Below, in pieces: positions 50,101-63,057 of a DNA stretch of 64,000 nt. The first letter of the stretch is position 1. Each line of letters begins with the position of its first letter. A model generated the notes under the pieces. It worked only from the letters and a program-made list of their open reading frames with translations. It did no database searches and was not told where the DNA came from. This DNA comes from Apus apus. Its lineage: Eukaryota > Chordata > Aves > Apodiformes > Apodidae. The stretch covers positions 4,193,001 to 4,257,000 of the forward strand of contig NC_067296.1 in assembly GCF_020740795.1 (NCBI RefSeq), in the 5' to 3' direction. The translations under genes were made by a program, and so were the position numbers.

Positions 50101-52017
50101 GTACAGTCTCCCTTCTGCACCCTGCACAGTGAGCAATTGCTTTGCTTGACTAAAACAAGGACACACAACGTGCAGGCAGATGTGCTCTGACCTTCCTTGC
50201 CAAGAGATGGTGATGTAGGGATCCTGGCTGGAATTTCTTTGATCAAAACTTAAACACACCCCCCAAAACCCTTGAATGCCTGGCTGTCCAGCCCCACCTC
50301 TGTGGGCAGATCTTTCTGCTTGTACCTCATTTTGGCAGAAGCACGTTCTTGGCTTCTGTGATGGAAATGGGTGGGTTTCACATTGTTTCAGGTTCTGGCT
50401 TTTATGTGTGTGCCAACTTCCACCATTTCTGAAACCACTGAAAAGATTGCTCATGTATAATGAGTGAACATCAGATTCAAACTACTTGTGCCTCCAGTAA
50501 GGATGGTCTGTTTGGAATCAAGGTGTTTTCAATCAAACAGCAATTGGCCGATGACTGTTGCCAATGTCAGATTTTGTTTCTAACTTGATGTGGCTTAAGT
50601 CACTTATTCAGCTTCTGAAATTTGGCTACAGTGTGTTTTGGAAGGGAAACTGTGAGCTGGTGTCTCCTTGGCTGCATGTACCCCTACATGCACACTGGGC
50701 ACGTCTTTGGTTTGTTGGTATTGTTGATGGTGGCTGCTTAATGCAGCCATGAGTAAGGAGCATTCCCTGTCAAAAAGGAGATCTGGGCTATGGGGAGAGA
50801 GGGCTGAAGCTCTTAGGGCTGTGCGTGGAAGGTGCAGCAGGTAGGATATGTAAGGTCACCATCTGCTCTGCAAACCCTGCCTGGCCAAATCACAGCAGGG
50901 AGAGCTCAGGGCACAAGAGGCACCTTTGCAGGGAACGTCAGGACTTCAGTCAGCCAAAAGCAGATTAGCCATAGGATCTTAATTCAACCAGGTGTCCTGG
51001 GAGGTTCCTGCATACAATGAAGTGCTAAATCACCGGCGTTTAACCTTTCCATTCCCTGTCCTGGCTGCTCTGCTTCCAACAAAGTGAAGGCAGCCTTGGA
51101 TGGCTGCTTATTTTCTGGTATCTACAGGCTGCCAAATGTCCAAGCCAGAACTTCCCAGTCCAAGCTTGACTGAGGTGTGGAAATGCAGTGATGGCCATGG
51201 ACACGGGTTTGATCAGGCACTGGAAGCAGCACTCCTGGCTGCCTCCTTGGTGGGATAATGGTGTGGAAGGGCTGATGCTGCAGCCCAGCCAGCTTCTGGC
51301 CCCCACAGGGCTGTGTCATGGAGCTTCTTGCAGTTCCTTGCCTGCCTGGCTGCCTTCCAGGCATGTGCTGTTTCCTACGCCCTGATGAATGGTGTGTTTT
51401 GTCCCACTCCAGCAACAAGAACCCAGAGAGCATAAATAACAGCTCGGGGGGGGCCTCTGGCATCTTCTTTGTAATAATCTGCAGCAACACAGAGTGAAAT
51501 GTTGTCTGTCTTCCCACCTTGGCCACCAACTCCAATAGCCAAGGCTCTGCCTTGCTGCAGTGCTCTGTTGTGATATCAAATCTTATTCTGCCAAAAGGAC
51601 ATAAGATTTTAGCTTGATCTACTCTCAGGAGCTCACTGGTAGCTGGAGTTTTGCAGAATCATTGTGGTTTTAAGTGTATTTTTGAAAACAAAGACCCACC
51701 CCCAAAAAAACCAAACCCTGACCCAATCCCCCCTCTTCTTGACAAATGAATAATGGTGGAGAAATGAGTATTGCTGGAGGTGAAGCCTTATTGCAGGGCT
51801 GAGCCTCACACTTTACCCTGATGCAGTAGAAAACAGTGCTTGGATATGGTTTCTGGACAGGAAGACCTTGGCTGTAAGCTGTGGCTGCAGGTTCTGGTTT
51901 TTTGCCTCTTCTCCTGGACAAGGAGAACTTGAAAACTGGATTTTTATTTATTTATTTTTCCCAGATTCCTACCCTTCTGGATTCAGGTCAGCTCAGGTGG
52001 TATAGATTTCTTCCTCC

Positions 52018-52105
52018 AAGAATCATGGAAAATAGAGGTTGAGAGGGCCTCGGGAGGTCATGTAATCCACCCACTGCCCCCAGGTAGGATCAACTGTATA
52101 TAAAA
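52018..52105 (-). mobile_element. Old CR1-like fragment, antisense
   Basis: A degraded CR1 3' end is suggested by 'agaatcatgg', 'gagagggcctcgggaggtca' and 'taggatcaactgtata', in the order seen in older avian CR1 subfamilies. The match fades after about 90 bases. Divergence is high, so this call is tentative. Confidence 0.55.
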
Positions 52106-52899
52106 TGCTTGCTAATGAGGTTGGAGTTAGGTATCTTGGTGTATTTATAGGCATCTCTGCAACACGAGAGCAGGTACCTGTGCAACCAGCCCTGCCTCTC
52201 ATTCACTTCCGTGTGTTTTCCCCCCCTTGCTTATATTTATCCCCCTTTAGTTTGCTTTGCATCCCATCCTGGCACTTAGTGACTGTGAGTTTTCCTGCTT
52301 CTGTGGAGAATGCTCTAATTCTTTCTTAAATAGCAGTTGCTATGGCAGCTGGTTCAGGCAGTGCTTTAAAACCTAGTGCTGAGCTGCTTTTACAACTGCT
52401 TTCACTGCTTGGTTGTTTTTTTTTTTCCTCTGGAGCCAGGCCAGATCTTTGGGAAACCTTATCACCAGCTGCAAATGTCTTGATAAAAAATAAATAGAAA
52501 TAATCAGATGCTGGCACAACTGTTTAAATGTCTCCTAAGCCTTGCTTACCCTCTAACCCATCACCTAAGGGATGCTAAATAGGCCAGGAAGCAAACTGTT
52601 TAATTCTGCCTGCTGATGCTGTTGTAATCAAGAGCCAAGATGCAATCAAGCACCCTGCACTCCTGGTAATTCAGGGAACAAGAGCCCATGTGCAGCTCCC
52701 AGCAAGCGGATGCAGTTTCCACTGAGGTCCCTGCAATTTGCAACTGCTTATTGCTGAATTTGGCCTCTCCATTCCCTAGACAGTGTGAGGCAGACTGGCT
52801 GTAAATGTTCCTCATGCAGGGAACTGGCTTTAGTTGCTCCGTTGCTTCTCATGCTCCATATACATTTTATAACACTTTGCAGCATCTGTCAGTTTGGCC

Positions 52900-53095
52900 A
52901 AGGATTTCAAGCTTTTCAAGCTAGGTCTCAATTTCCTTTTTCCTGGTGGTCTCATCTGCTCTGTCTGGCTTTGCTTTGGGTTGTTGTTGGGTTTTTTTGG
53001 TGTCTTGTTGTTTTGTTCTGTTCAAGGATTTCAAGGATTTCTCAGTTCCCTCTTTCCTGGTGGTCTTGTCTGCTCTGTCTGGCTTTGCTTTCAAG
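52900..53095. repeat. Imperfect direct repeat, about 114-bp offset
   Basis: A block of about 50 bases at 52928-52977 recurs at 53042-53091 with few differences; both contain 'ctgctctgtctggctttgct'. Each copy is preceded by 'aaggatttcaag' (52900 and 53024). The spacer is T/G-rich. The layout suggests a local segmental duplication that later gained or lost bases. No coding potential was seen. Confidence 0.85.
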
Positions 53096-53713
53096 CTGGC
53101 ACAGAGGAGTGGTCCCTGTCTTGAGTGTAAGAGCACCAAGCCCTGAGTTGTGATGGGTCACTTCCTAGGTCTCATTTCAATCTGTGTGTTTTCACCTGGG
53201 CTGAAAAGAGAGACCATATTCATTAAACAAACAAGCAAACCAATCTAAAATGAATCGTGAAACAAAAAAATCCCAATCCCTTTTTCTTTTGTTTTTCCCC
53301 TCCTAAGAAATACTGCAGTAGTATCCACCTCTAAAAAGGGGAGTCTAGAGCAGGAATTAACCTGAAAGTCACTCTCACTCTTCTCACTGGTTGCACCAGC
53401 CCTGTTTTGACCCTGTTGGCAACTGATGGTTTCCGTAGCAGAGAAGTGTTATCTGCACACAGCTTGTATTTTTGTTCTGTGTTACACCTACATCTGCCTG
53501 GAAATATCCACGTTTTGAGTGGATGGGGGAGATTCTGGCACTTAGAAAGTATTTCCACTCTGGTCTGATTCGGAGCAGGAAATGTTGGTGATCAAGTGTT
53601 GATACTGGCACAGTTCTGGTTGAAGTGATAAGGCTTGAATGTAGTGAGATGTGATGGCTTGGTGTATTCTAACAAAGTCCTTCCAGTTACCCAATCTGAA
53701 GGATCTTCTATGT

Positions 53714-53765
53714 AAAAAAACAAACAAACCAAACGAAACAAAAAACCCAACCAAACCCCAAAACC
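53714..53765. repeat. A-rich (CAAA)n/(CCAAA)n simple sequence
   Basis: An A7 run leads into irregular CAAA and CCAAA units, with no G except one at 53735. The origin is unknown; an adjacent element was not recognised. Confidence 0.85.
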
Positions 53766-56700
53766 TCTATTTCAATAGAAGGTCTTCCCAGCAGCATGCT
53801 CCTGAAGGCCAGCATACAATCCTTATGCAGGAGTGAAGCTGCTCTGAGGTTTCGTTGCTGCAGCACATCTATGGTCTGCCCAATGGAAGTCACCTGGAAA
53901 TCCAGACCAGCTCTCAGCCTCTTGGAGAGAGGGAGGAGCAGTGCCCCCACAGTCAAGGACAGCCATTTCACTCCCACTGAGGATGTGGCCAGAAGAGCAC
54001 TTTCTGCATCTGTCTTCCAGTGTTGGGTGCAATTCTCATGTGTTATCAGTGGAGACAGGTGAGATCTGAACTGGGGTCCTGTGATTAACCCTCTAGAGAG
54101 TCCATCAGCTCTATGGAGACCAGTACTTAACTTAGAAACCTGGGGCTGGACAACACCAGGTGTTCTCTCAGAGAGCAACTTCCAACCTACTTAGGAGCTC
54201 AGAATCTTTTTGTGACTCTCGAACTTTTCAGACCTGGTTTATTTTTCATGCCGGATTCTGTCAGTTTGTCTTTAATTAGCAAGGCCAGAGCAGGGCTCCT
54301 CGGGAACTTAAATGGGACTCTTAATTAAAATTTAGGTTTGGCAGCCTGAAATAGCAGGTGTTAGAAAGAGCCAGAGCTCCAGTGAAAGAGGACGGTCCCC
54401 ATGGACCTGCAGTGACATCCTCCTGGCTGCCAGGCAGTTGATGGCAGGGTTTTCTTTCCTCCTCAAGCTGATGCTGTCAAAACAAGGATGAAAGTCCTGA
54501 ATCTGATACGAAGCTCCAGTCTAGGCTGTAACTGCTCAACTTCCAACCTGCTTCCGGATGCTGTGCCAAAACCACAGCCTATGTGGTTTGGTAGGTGACA
54601 GTGGGTCACAGAGAGATGCTGGAAGTCCATTTTGTTTTGATTAGAAAGGCCAGGGAGTTTAAAATTTCATCTTAAAGGGCATCTAAGCAGGATTCCCTGT
54701 GTGCCTTTGTAGCAAATTTATTCTTCCATAATGTTAATAACATGGTTGTGAAATAGCTATGAACAAGCTGCTGCTCTGCCCCATGACCCAGATTATTCTC
54801 ATGTGTGGCAATTTTCCATCACTCTTCAGAGCAAGGAGAACTGTCATTTGAGTACTGGTCAGCACTGAATCTGTAGTGTGGGTTCAAGATTTGGGTCATC
54901 AATGCATTGTATCACTCAGTGATCTGAGATTCCTCCTGTGTTTAGTGGCAGGAATATTTGCAGCATTGATCTGTCCAGTTACCCTGAAGGGAACGAGAGA
55001 ACAGGAAATATTTCTTGCTTCATTTCCATTCAGAGACTTGTCTTCTAGCTGAAGGGCAATATTTGTTGACTGATTTCCTCCTGAGAAGTAGGACTGACAG
55101 CTTGAATTGCAGCTAGAGGTGGAAGGAGCTGTGCCTGGAGCAGTGCAGGGGTGACGAGACAGAGGTCTGGCCACCTGGCTTTGCCTGATCCTTGTATTAG
55201 TCACTTGGGTTTGAAAGCTTCCAGAAACTCATGGCTCATTCAGCCTTCCTGGACCAAGCTCTGATGGGAGCACATTCAGCTGCCATTAGCCTGGGGCAAC
55301 TTGGGAGTCCCTGGAGATTTTGGCACAGATATTTGGATATTTTAACTGCTACTGAGGTCAGTGTGGTTTGGTCACCTAGTGTATTTGTGCTACTTAAGAG
55401 TGCAGAGTCCATCTAGAAAATGCTCAGCTCCTTCCTGTTGGATGCTGGTATGAAGACCATGCAGTTGTTAAGCACTCCTACCCCACAGTGCTAAAATATA
55501 CTGATGTGGCCTTTAGCCCCCTTGGGGGCTGCTTTGATCAGCACCAGGGGTTTCCAGCAGCAGTGGAAACATCTCATCTCTTTGCTGAGGGGTTCTCTGG
55601 GGCAGTCATTACCCAGTTCTGGAAACTAACCCTAGTGTGTGGGCTTTCCACCCTCCTCCTTCCCCTCCCAGCGGAAGAGGCTGTGGGTTTTCCAGTCATG
55701 GAACAGGAAAGAAATGGGGGATCCTGTTTGCCTACCCACAGAGCTGCTCACATCTATCTAAAGCTCCTCCTTGCAACATGCTGCTTATCACAGTGGTACC
55801 TTGTTTGCAGCTGTCCTGTCTCTGCTGTGTCCTCTGGAAAAAGCTCCTCCATGGAGGTCCTGAGGTGGGATGCTGCAGAGGGCTTCAAAACCCAGCAGGG
55901 TGGTTCAAGGAGTTAAACCACCATCCTTGGTTGCTTTGTGAGAGCTGAAAATAGCAGCTGTGTTATCCACAGACCAGGGGGTCTTGGGACTGGGGGCAGA
56001 AGAATGCAGCCTCATAAAGAAGAATGCCCTCATGCTGCAGAGGGCAACCTTGGTTTTGCAGTCTTGCCCTGTGCCAGAGGAGTTTCTGTCCTAGATCCTA
56101 ATAACATCCAACTCACTATCAGCTCATGGGAGGTGTCAGACCATGCGTGACCTGTGCCTGAACGTGGAGCTTTGGTGAGACTCATGCAAAGCCGTGGCTG
56201 CTTTTATTATCCCTCACTAAATCAGGAGAGGATGGTGGACACTGGCTCTTTGTTGTGGTTATCCCTTTGCTTTTGTTGGGAGAGCTGCCTTCTCTGCAAC
56301 TGGAGTAGAAGCCTGAAGCATGGGAGGCCACCTTCCCACTGTGGAAGATAGTTTTGAAGCAGGAGAACCAGGAATGCTTCCCATGGGAGCTCTCTGTGCA
56401 CTCCTGATGCTGCAGGAGGGTCTCACCTCTGCACAGGAGCAGTTTGTCTCATGGTTACAGCAGTCAGGCAAGTGAGGTGACAGAGCTGTGACAGGAGAGG
56501 GTTTACTGGTGGAGATGCATGCGGGGTAGAAGGGAAGGCTGGAGGTCTCCTCACCAGAGCAGGGTGCACATGATGCATGATGAGTGCTGCAGCCTGTCCC
56601 TGGCTCCAGAACAGCCTCCTGCAGCACTAAAAGCCTTGGCAGTTTGTGTGAGCAATGGTGTAAAATCCTGACATGTGGACCCAGGCATTTCACTGGAGCA

Positions 56701-57597
56701 GAAGTGTCCTGGGCTGGGAGGTATTTGCTTTGGAAAGAAAACCTGTACCTGTGCATCCCCTGGGACGTGCACAGCTCTGGAAAGCAGTGGCACTGGAAGG
56801 GGTGTGCAGGGATGTGGCTGGGGCAGCCTTCTCCAAGACCACAGGGGAGTTTTTTGCACTGGCATCAGCCCTGGGGAGCGGGTCATTCCCATGGATCTGG
56901 GGAGAACAGATGCCCAAGGGGCTTCGTGGGGCTTTTTGCTCTGCCAGCCTGGGTGCATCTCACTGCCAAGGTGCTTGCACCAGCTGCTCCCAGTGCTAAT
57001 GGGAAGCCCTGTAGCTGTGCTGTGTGTGTCAGAGGCCTTTTGGGGCTTTCAGGCAGCTATTAACATGTTACCAGTAGAGCAGGAGCCCAGGTGTCCAGCA
57101 AGTCACTGGGTGGACATGTTTAACTGAAATTAGCCCCTTGTAGGTGGCAGCTGTGCACAACAGTGAGGTAATCTCATGGGCAGGGGATTTACTGGAGGAG
57201 TCAATGGCTCCTAAGTGCCCTGGCTGGTGTGGGGACCAGGACCCAGGATCTATGCTGGGCTTCCCTTGGGAAGGCAGGCACAGTGTGTGTGCATCATGTT
57301 CCCTCGCTTCTTGGTGCTGGGAGCACAGCCATGCCCTGCCTTTGTCCTTTTGGCCAGGGACCACGTAGCCACAGCAGTGTGCATCCTCAGAGCAGGGTGC
57401 TTGGGGGCCTGTGCATGGGCACAGCCACTGCTTGAACCATGTCCCTCCTGGGTGGCCCTTCCCCTTGGCTCAGTGGGCTGAGCCAAGAGCTTTGGTCTCA
57501 CAATGCAGCCTTGACCTGCCCATAATCAGGACGGGCTGCAGGAGCATGGCACTGCCAACAGGCACTCAGCACCACTTACTCTATTTAATTGAACTTT

Positions 57598-57634
57598 GGG
57601 GGGGGAAGAGAGGGGAGGACTTTTTTTTTTTTTT
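57598..57634. repeat. G8 run, purine tract and T14 run
   Basis: Eight G, a short G/A-rich stretch and fourteen T follow in sequence. This is simple DNA in intron 2 with strong strand asymmetry. Confidence 0.85.
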
Positions 57635-58426
57635 AATGTCCTATTTTTTTCTGCATAGCTGCTTAACTGGGAAAGTAAGCTGGGGGAGGGAAGCTGTCCT
57701 TATTAAAAAGGGCCTACCCTTAGCCCCTAAATCTGGGCCAGATCCACCAGTACGTGCTGGCTGCTTTGTGCAACCCTGCTAAGGAAAGCAACCATAAATG
57801 TCACTTTAGAGCTGTTCTGTTTTCCTTGATGAATCTGGATCAGTGTCTCTCTCCCTCCTAATCGGGTTAGTTTTCTTTTGATCTACCCCTGTTATGGAAA
57901 CCTAAACTGATTTTGTTATTCCCATCCATTTTCCATTCTCCTGCTGGCTCTTTCCACAAAGCCATCTCAGTGCTACCCTAATTACTGTTGAGCTGGTGGA
58001 TATGGTAGCAGGTGGCACTCTGGTCTATAACTTTGTAAATCTTAGCCAATATTCACTGAGATTTTTTTTTTGCCAGATGTTTTGTTTCGTTTTTGGACAG
58101 ATAAGTTTTAAATTGGCAAATGCACTAGATTTAAGGAGAAGACAATTGCTAGTAGCTGTAAGAAAGAAAACACTAATTATCAGTCATGTTTTATTGAGCC
58201 TCTGTTGAACTGATTTGCTGTAGGAAACAATTTTCTTGAACTCTGTGTTCAGGAAATCTGATTTTTGTGAGTTCTACTCTCTCAATAATGGTGCTGTATG
58301 CTAGAGCATAGAAAAGAAGAAAAACTAGCTCAGGATTAAAATCTGTGACACCCTGGAATTTAAATCACGTGGGTTTAGAAGCCTAAAACCATTATCTGTG
58401 CTGGTGTGCCATAACATCATTGCAGA

Positions 58427-58808
58427 CCATAGAACCACAGACTAGTTTGGATTGGAAGGGACCTTCAAGATCATCCAGTTCCAACCCCCTGCATGGGCAG
58501 GGACACCTCCCACCAGCCCAGGCTGCTCCAAGCCCCATCCAACCTGCCCTTCAACACTGCCAGGGATGGGACATCCCCAACCTTCCTGGGCAACCTGCTC
58601 CAGTGTCTCACCACCCTCACACTAAAGAATTTCCTCCTAATGTCTAACTTAAATCTCCCCTCTTCTAGTTTAAAGCTATTTTCCCTCACCCCATCACTCC
58701 ATACCCTTGTAAAAAGTCCCTCCCCAGCTTTCCTGGAGCCCCTTCAGGCACTGGAAGCTGCTCTAAGGTCTCCCTGCAGCCCTTGGATCATCTTTGTGAC
58801 TGTCCCTT
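58427..58808 (-). mobile_element. CR1 LINE 3' fragment, antisense
   Basis: About 380 bases of CR1 are seen in reverse complement, from 'accatagaaccacagactag' through 'ccaccagcccaggctgctcc', 'gtgtctcaccaccctcacac' and 'cctggagccccttcaggcac'. It ends in 'ggatcatctttgtgac'. The copy keeps longer intact words than most others here and shares subfamily-specific words with the copies at 31890 and 40775. It is therefore probably among the younger insertions. Minus-strand frames over it (58471-58689) are CR1-derived. Confidence 0.95.
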
Positions 58809-59994
58809 GTCACTTCTGCACACAAACTCTGTCTGTGCACGTGATTCACAGTGCTTGCCAGGATGCAGCAGAGTTTAGTGGATGCAGGGGCTCGATTGTT
58901 TGCTCTGAATAGACCACAAGTTTTGAACAGACAAAGGTAAGAGCAGTGGAGGGAAATGTCAGTGTCCCACATGTCAGAGCCCTGTGCTCTGGGGCTCAGC
59001 CCATAGCTTGGAGTGCAGTGAGGCACCAGCTGCTGCTGAACTCACCTGCCTTTTACAAAGCTGCTGGCACCATTGTTAAGTAAATCAGGTTTTTAGTGAT
59101 CTGTTCTCCACTGCAGTTGTGTGAGATGTCTAAAACATATCTTGCTGGGCTCCTGTTGTCTTTCATGCAGTGGGATTGGCTGCCTGGAAAGGGGCATCTT
59201 TCAAAGAGGATCCTGTAGCCCCTTCCTGACTCCAGACTGGTTTTGTTTCTCTCTTGTGATAAGTCAAGCAGGGGTCAGCAGGTTATATCAAGCCATTTTT
59301 CTTGTGAAAGAGAAGTGTCAGCCATGAGGGGGGAGATACAGTACCTGGTGTGACATGGACCTGTGGGAACTGATCCAGAAATGTGGCCAGATAGGACCTG
59401 TCAGTGGGTCAGCATAGCCTGGCACCATCTCTCACTGCTGGTTTAGTCCTGAGGGATGTGCTTCATCAACAGCCAATTTCTTCTTGTTTCCAGCAGAGTA
59501 TCAGAAATGAAGGGATTGCCAGCCAAGAAGGGGGGGGAAACCTTGTCATTCAAATGTAGTCCTTTATCTAAAGAAACTCCTTGACTTCAATTCTCTGGGT
59601 GGAGGAAGGAGCAACCAGACAATTGCAAAGCATCCCAGAACTGCTGACGATGTAAGGACCTTCTTATAACAGTTCCTGCTTCTCCCACAGTTCCTTGAAG
59701 AACCTCTTTCTAATGCTTTTGGAATTTCACTGCAGAACAGAATCCAAGGGAGGGTTTGTACTCCTTGCCCAGCTGCTTTGGGGCTCATATCTATCTGAAA
59801 TCTCATCTTGCTGGTGCTGGGGTGGAGGAGATGGCTTTGCATCACAGCTTGTCCCCTTTCCATGGTGACTCTGCAGATCACAGATGTTGTGGTTTATTCC
59901 TCTCCATCTGCAGTAGAGGTGGCCTCACCTGAACCTCACCCATGTGTGCTGACTGTTCATCTCCACTTTTATGAGTTCTTTATTTACGAGAAAT

Positions 59995-60175
59995 CAGAAC
60001 CATAGAATGCTGGGTTGGACCTCCAGGATCATCTGGTCCAACCTTTCTAGGTAGGAACACGGTTTAGATGAGATGTCCCAGCACCTTGTCAAGCTGAGTC
60101 TTAAAAGTGTCCAGTGTCGGGGGACCCACGTGGGGACATTATTCCAGTGTCCCTGGTGCATATATTCTCCTTTTT
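59995..60175 (-). mobile_element. Old CR1 LINE 3' fragment, antisense
   Basis: The reversed terminus 'agaaccatagaatgctgggt' is followed by 'atcatctggtccaacctttc', 'tcaagctgagtcttaaaagt' and 'attattccagtgtccctgg'. This matches the layout of an older CR1 subfamily that differs from the abundant type above. It is 5'-truncated; the downstream edge is uncertain by a few tens of bases. Confidence 0.8.
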
Positions 60176-62763
60176 ATCTCTTTGATGTTGTTCCAGGTTG
60201 CAGGCACAAAACACCTCAGATTCATTTGGCTTATTTGGTTTGTCTAGAGAAACAACCCTCTTGAGGAGCAGCCCCACCACAGAGCAAGGCTTCAGCAGTG
60301 AAGAGGTTAATGTGGTCTGTCCTGAAAACTATCTGTGCCTCATGCCAAGCCTGATTGTCATCTTGCTCCTTTTAGCCCCTGCAGTTGTTCTGTCCCCAGA
60401 GCACCCTGTGTGACCGTTTGATCGAGGAGGGCTGCGTGGTTGTTGGGAAGCTGTCCCTTGCTTCAGTGCTCCTGGTGCCCTGTTGGCTGGAAGAGGCAGC
60501 ACCAGAGCCTGCTGCTCCTCCTTGTGTGCTTCAACAGACAGTACCTGGTGTTGTGTGGAGGTCTTGGCCAGCAAAATGTGCTCTGTCCCCTGGTAACAGG
60601 TTGCACAGATTATACAATTTATGCAACCAGGGCCTATTTTAACTTGCTTTTTGCTGGTGATCCCCTTCTTCCCAGGTGTGCTGGATGGAGAAAAGGTAAA
60701 ATTGTCCTGCCAGGACATGGAGCCAAGCCAGAGGTCAGAGCTGGCAGCAGCCAGGACAGAAGATGTGTGCAGCCTTCACACACTCATTTTTTGTTTTTTT
60801 TAAAGGGGAATATAGCTAGAAATTGGTTCAGGGTTTGTAGGTCAGGTTTTCATTACACAACTGTACTGGTGGCAGCTGCTTATGTGAGATCCTGACCTTG
60901 TTGGATGCTCCTGGTCTGGTGGGCTCCTTTCCCTGGCAGTTATTTTTTATGATGACATGTACAGAAACAAACTGGATTTCTCTGTTGTAGCTCTGACTGG
61001 GTTGGTCGTGGAGGCTTGGAGTGGGATTTGCTTCCATCTGTGAGATGCTGGAAACATCTTGGAAGCGTTTGTTACAAACAGCTGGTTGGAAAGAAATTTT
61101 TTTAGGACTCTGTTTCCAGACAAAAGTAGGACCAGAAACAATTGAGGAGGGATCTTATAGTTGATCATAGATCTCCTGCATCTCCCCAAACAGGTACAAG
61201 TCATCTTAGCAAAAGTCTCACTGAGCATGTGGATCTCTGCCTGTGTTTGAAGGACAGGACTGCTCCTGTCAAGAGGGGTGTACTCCTGGGTCAGTGAGGG
61301 AGTGTGTGACCCCTTGGTTTCATTTTACCAGGGATAAAATGGTCTGTGATGTCTCCAGGAACCAGAGCACCTTGATTCCTGTCCTCATGAAAGTCTGCAA
61401 AGGTCCTGTCACCCTGGCTATCCAGCCCTGCTCCTGTTCTTGAAGGACCTGCTCTCAAAAACAGTGTGGAATAAGACGCTATGGATTTCTTCTGCTGCAT
61501 GTGGGTCAGCAGAAAAAATAAGTGTTCTTTCACCAGAAGCTGCCAGGATTGCCCAGTGACACTCAGTGCTGGAGATACTGAATGTTGGTTTTAGCAGCAG
61601 GAAGGGGCTGGGGAGTGCTGGGTCCAGCCCCAGCAGTTGCACGGGACTGCACATCTTCTGGGTGCCATGCACCAGCCTCCAACCAGCTCCTGAGCCCCTG
61701 CACTGTCACTAGGATCTACCTCTGCAACCTGTAATTAGTGCTGGCAGCAAAGCAGTGTGAGAGCCACTTAAGCATTAATTACCTTAATCAACTTACTAAG
61801 GTGGGTTTAGCTACTAAAGCATTTTGTTGGTACTAGACATTTTAAAATAAAAATATTAGACTGTGAAATCAATGGGAGATGTCAGGAAGCTTGAGCCTGG
61901 CTTTCTTTTTGTCTGAATTTTCAAAGAGTGTGGGTTTTTAGGTAATTTAATTATTGGTTTTTCTCCTCCATTGCACAGAAGCAGTCATGGCAGGTGAGTG
62001 TTAGGAGGTTCTTTGCCTGGTTGCTCATACACAGGGGTAAGGCATGCAGCGAGGACAGGGCAATCTTTCACTCAAGCCCAGAGATGGATGTCACCTTTCT
62101 TGCATTGTGACAGCTAAAAGGTGGCCCAAGACCCTTGGACTCCTGTAGTGTTAATTATGTGATGAAAAGCTCCCTGATGTGAGGGATCTGCTGCTGAGGG
62201 AGCACTCTAATAAGCAAAGAGGATGGAATAAAATGGTTCATTAACAAAACTGGGTTTAATACAGAAGTGAGCAGAGTTTTTGCCACTGTGGAGGGAATGG
62301 TCCTGCCATTGCTAATGGCAAAACTTAATGGGGAATTTTAATGACTTAATTATTTTGAAAACTGCCATTTTCTTGGGAAATGCAATATACTTGGGCAAAC
62401 CAAAGCTTCTCTCCACTGTTGCAGGAAGGAAATCTAGAATTCCTCTGAGTTCATTCTTGCTGAAGAGGGTGTGGGACGTGTTTGACTTGCAATACTAAAC
62501 GTGTAGAGTTGGACAAGGTCTTTCACCCCAGGACAGGAGATGTCTTGAAGGGAGAGAAGTGGGGTATATACCTCTCTCTGCTCCCTGTTGTTTTTACAGC
62601 TCCTTGTTCCAAACACTGAGGATTTGTCTTCATGGCTCAGATACACTCCTCTGATAAATGTGATGACTTAAACCTGCATGAGAGTTGTAGGAATTATGTA
62701 TTTTTAAATGTGGTGGTTTAAACTGTGTAGTCTGTTAGTGTTAATAAGCTCAGCATGTATCTT

Positions 62764-63057
62764 AGAATCATATCACAGAACAGTTTGGGTTGGAAGGGAC
62801 TTTAAAGATCATCTAGTTCCAACTGTCTGCCATGGGCAGGGACACTTTTCACCAGAGCAGGTTGCCCTAAGCTCCATCCAACTTGGCCTTGAGCACTTCC
62901 AGGGATGGAGCAGCCACAGCTTCTCTGAGTAACCTGTTCCAGTGTCTCACTACCCTCACACTAAAGAGTTTCTTCTTAATTCCTAACCTGAATCTACCCT
63001 TCCCCAGTTTAAAACCATTTCCCTTGTCCTATCACTGCACAACCTTGTAAAAAGTGT
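62764..63057 (-). mobile_element. CR1 LINE 3' fragment, antisense
   Basis: About 290 bases of CR1 are seen in reverse complement, from 'agaatcatatcacagaacag' through 'agatcatctagttccaac', 'ttgagcacttccagggatgg' and 'cctaacctgaatctaccc', to 'accttgtaaaaagtg'. It has the common 'ggccttgagcac' type rather than the 'gcccttcaacac' type of the copies at 40775 and 58427, so it belongs to another subfamily. It is truncated. Confidence 0.95.

Noticed and set aside
53708..54178. A 156-codon minus-strand open frame
   Set aside because: It runs through an A-rich simple repeat, giving an artificial Phe/Val/Trp tail, and the rest matches nothing recognisable.
56259..56958. Overlapping open frames of 108-165 codons on both strands
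   Set aside because: Several frames are open at once, which reflects base composition rather than coding. Translations are Ser/Pro/Cys-rich without motifs.
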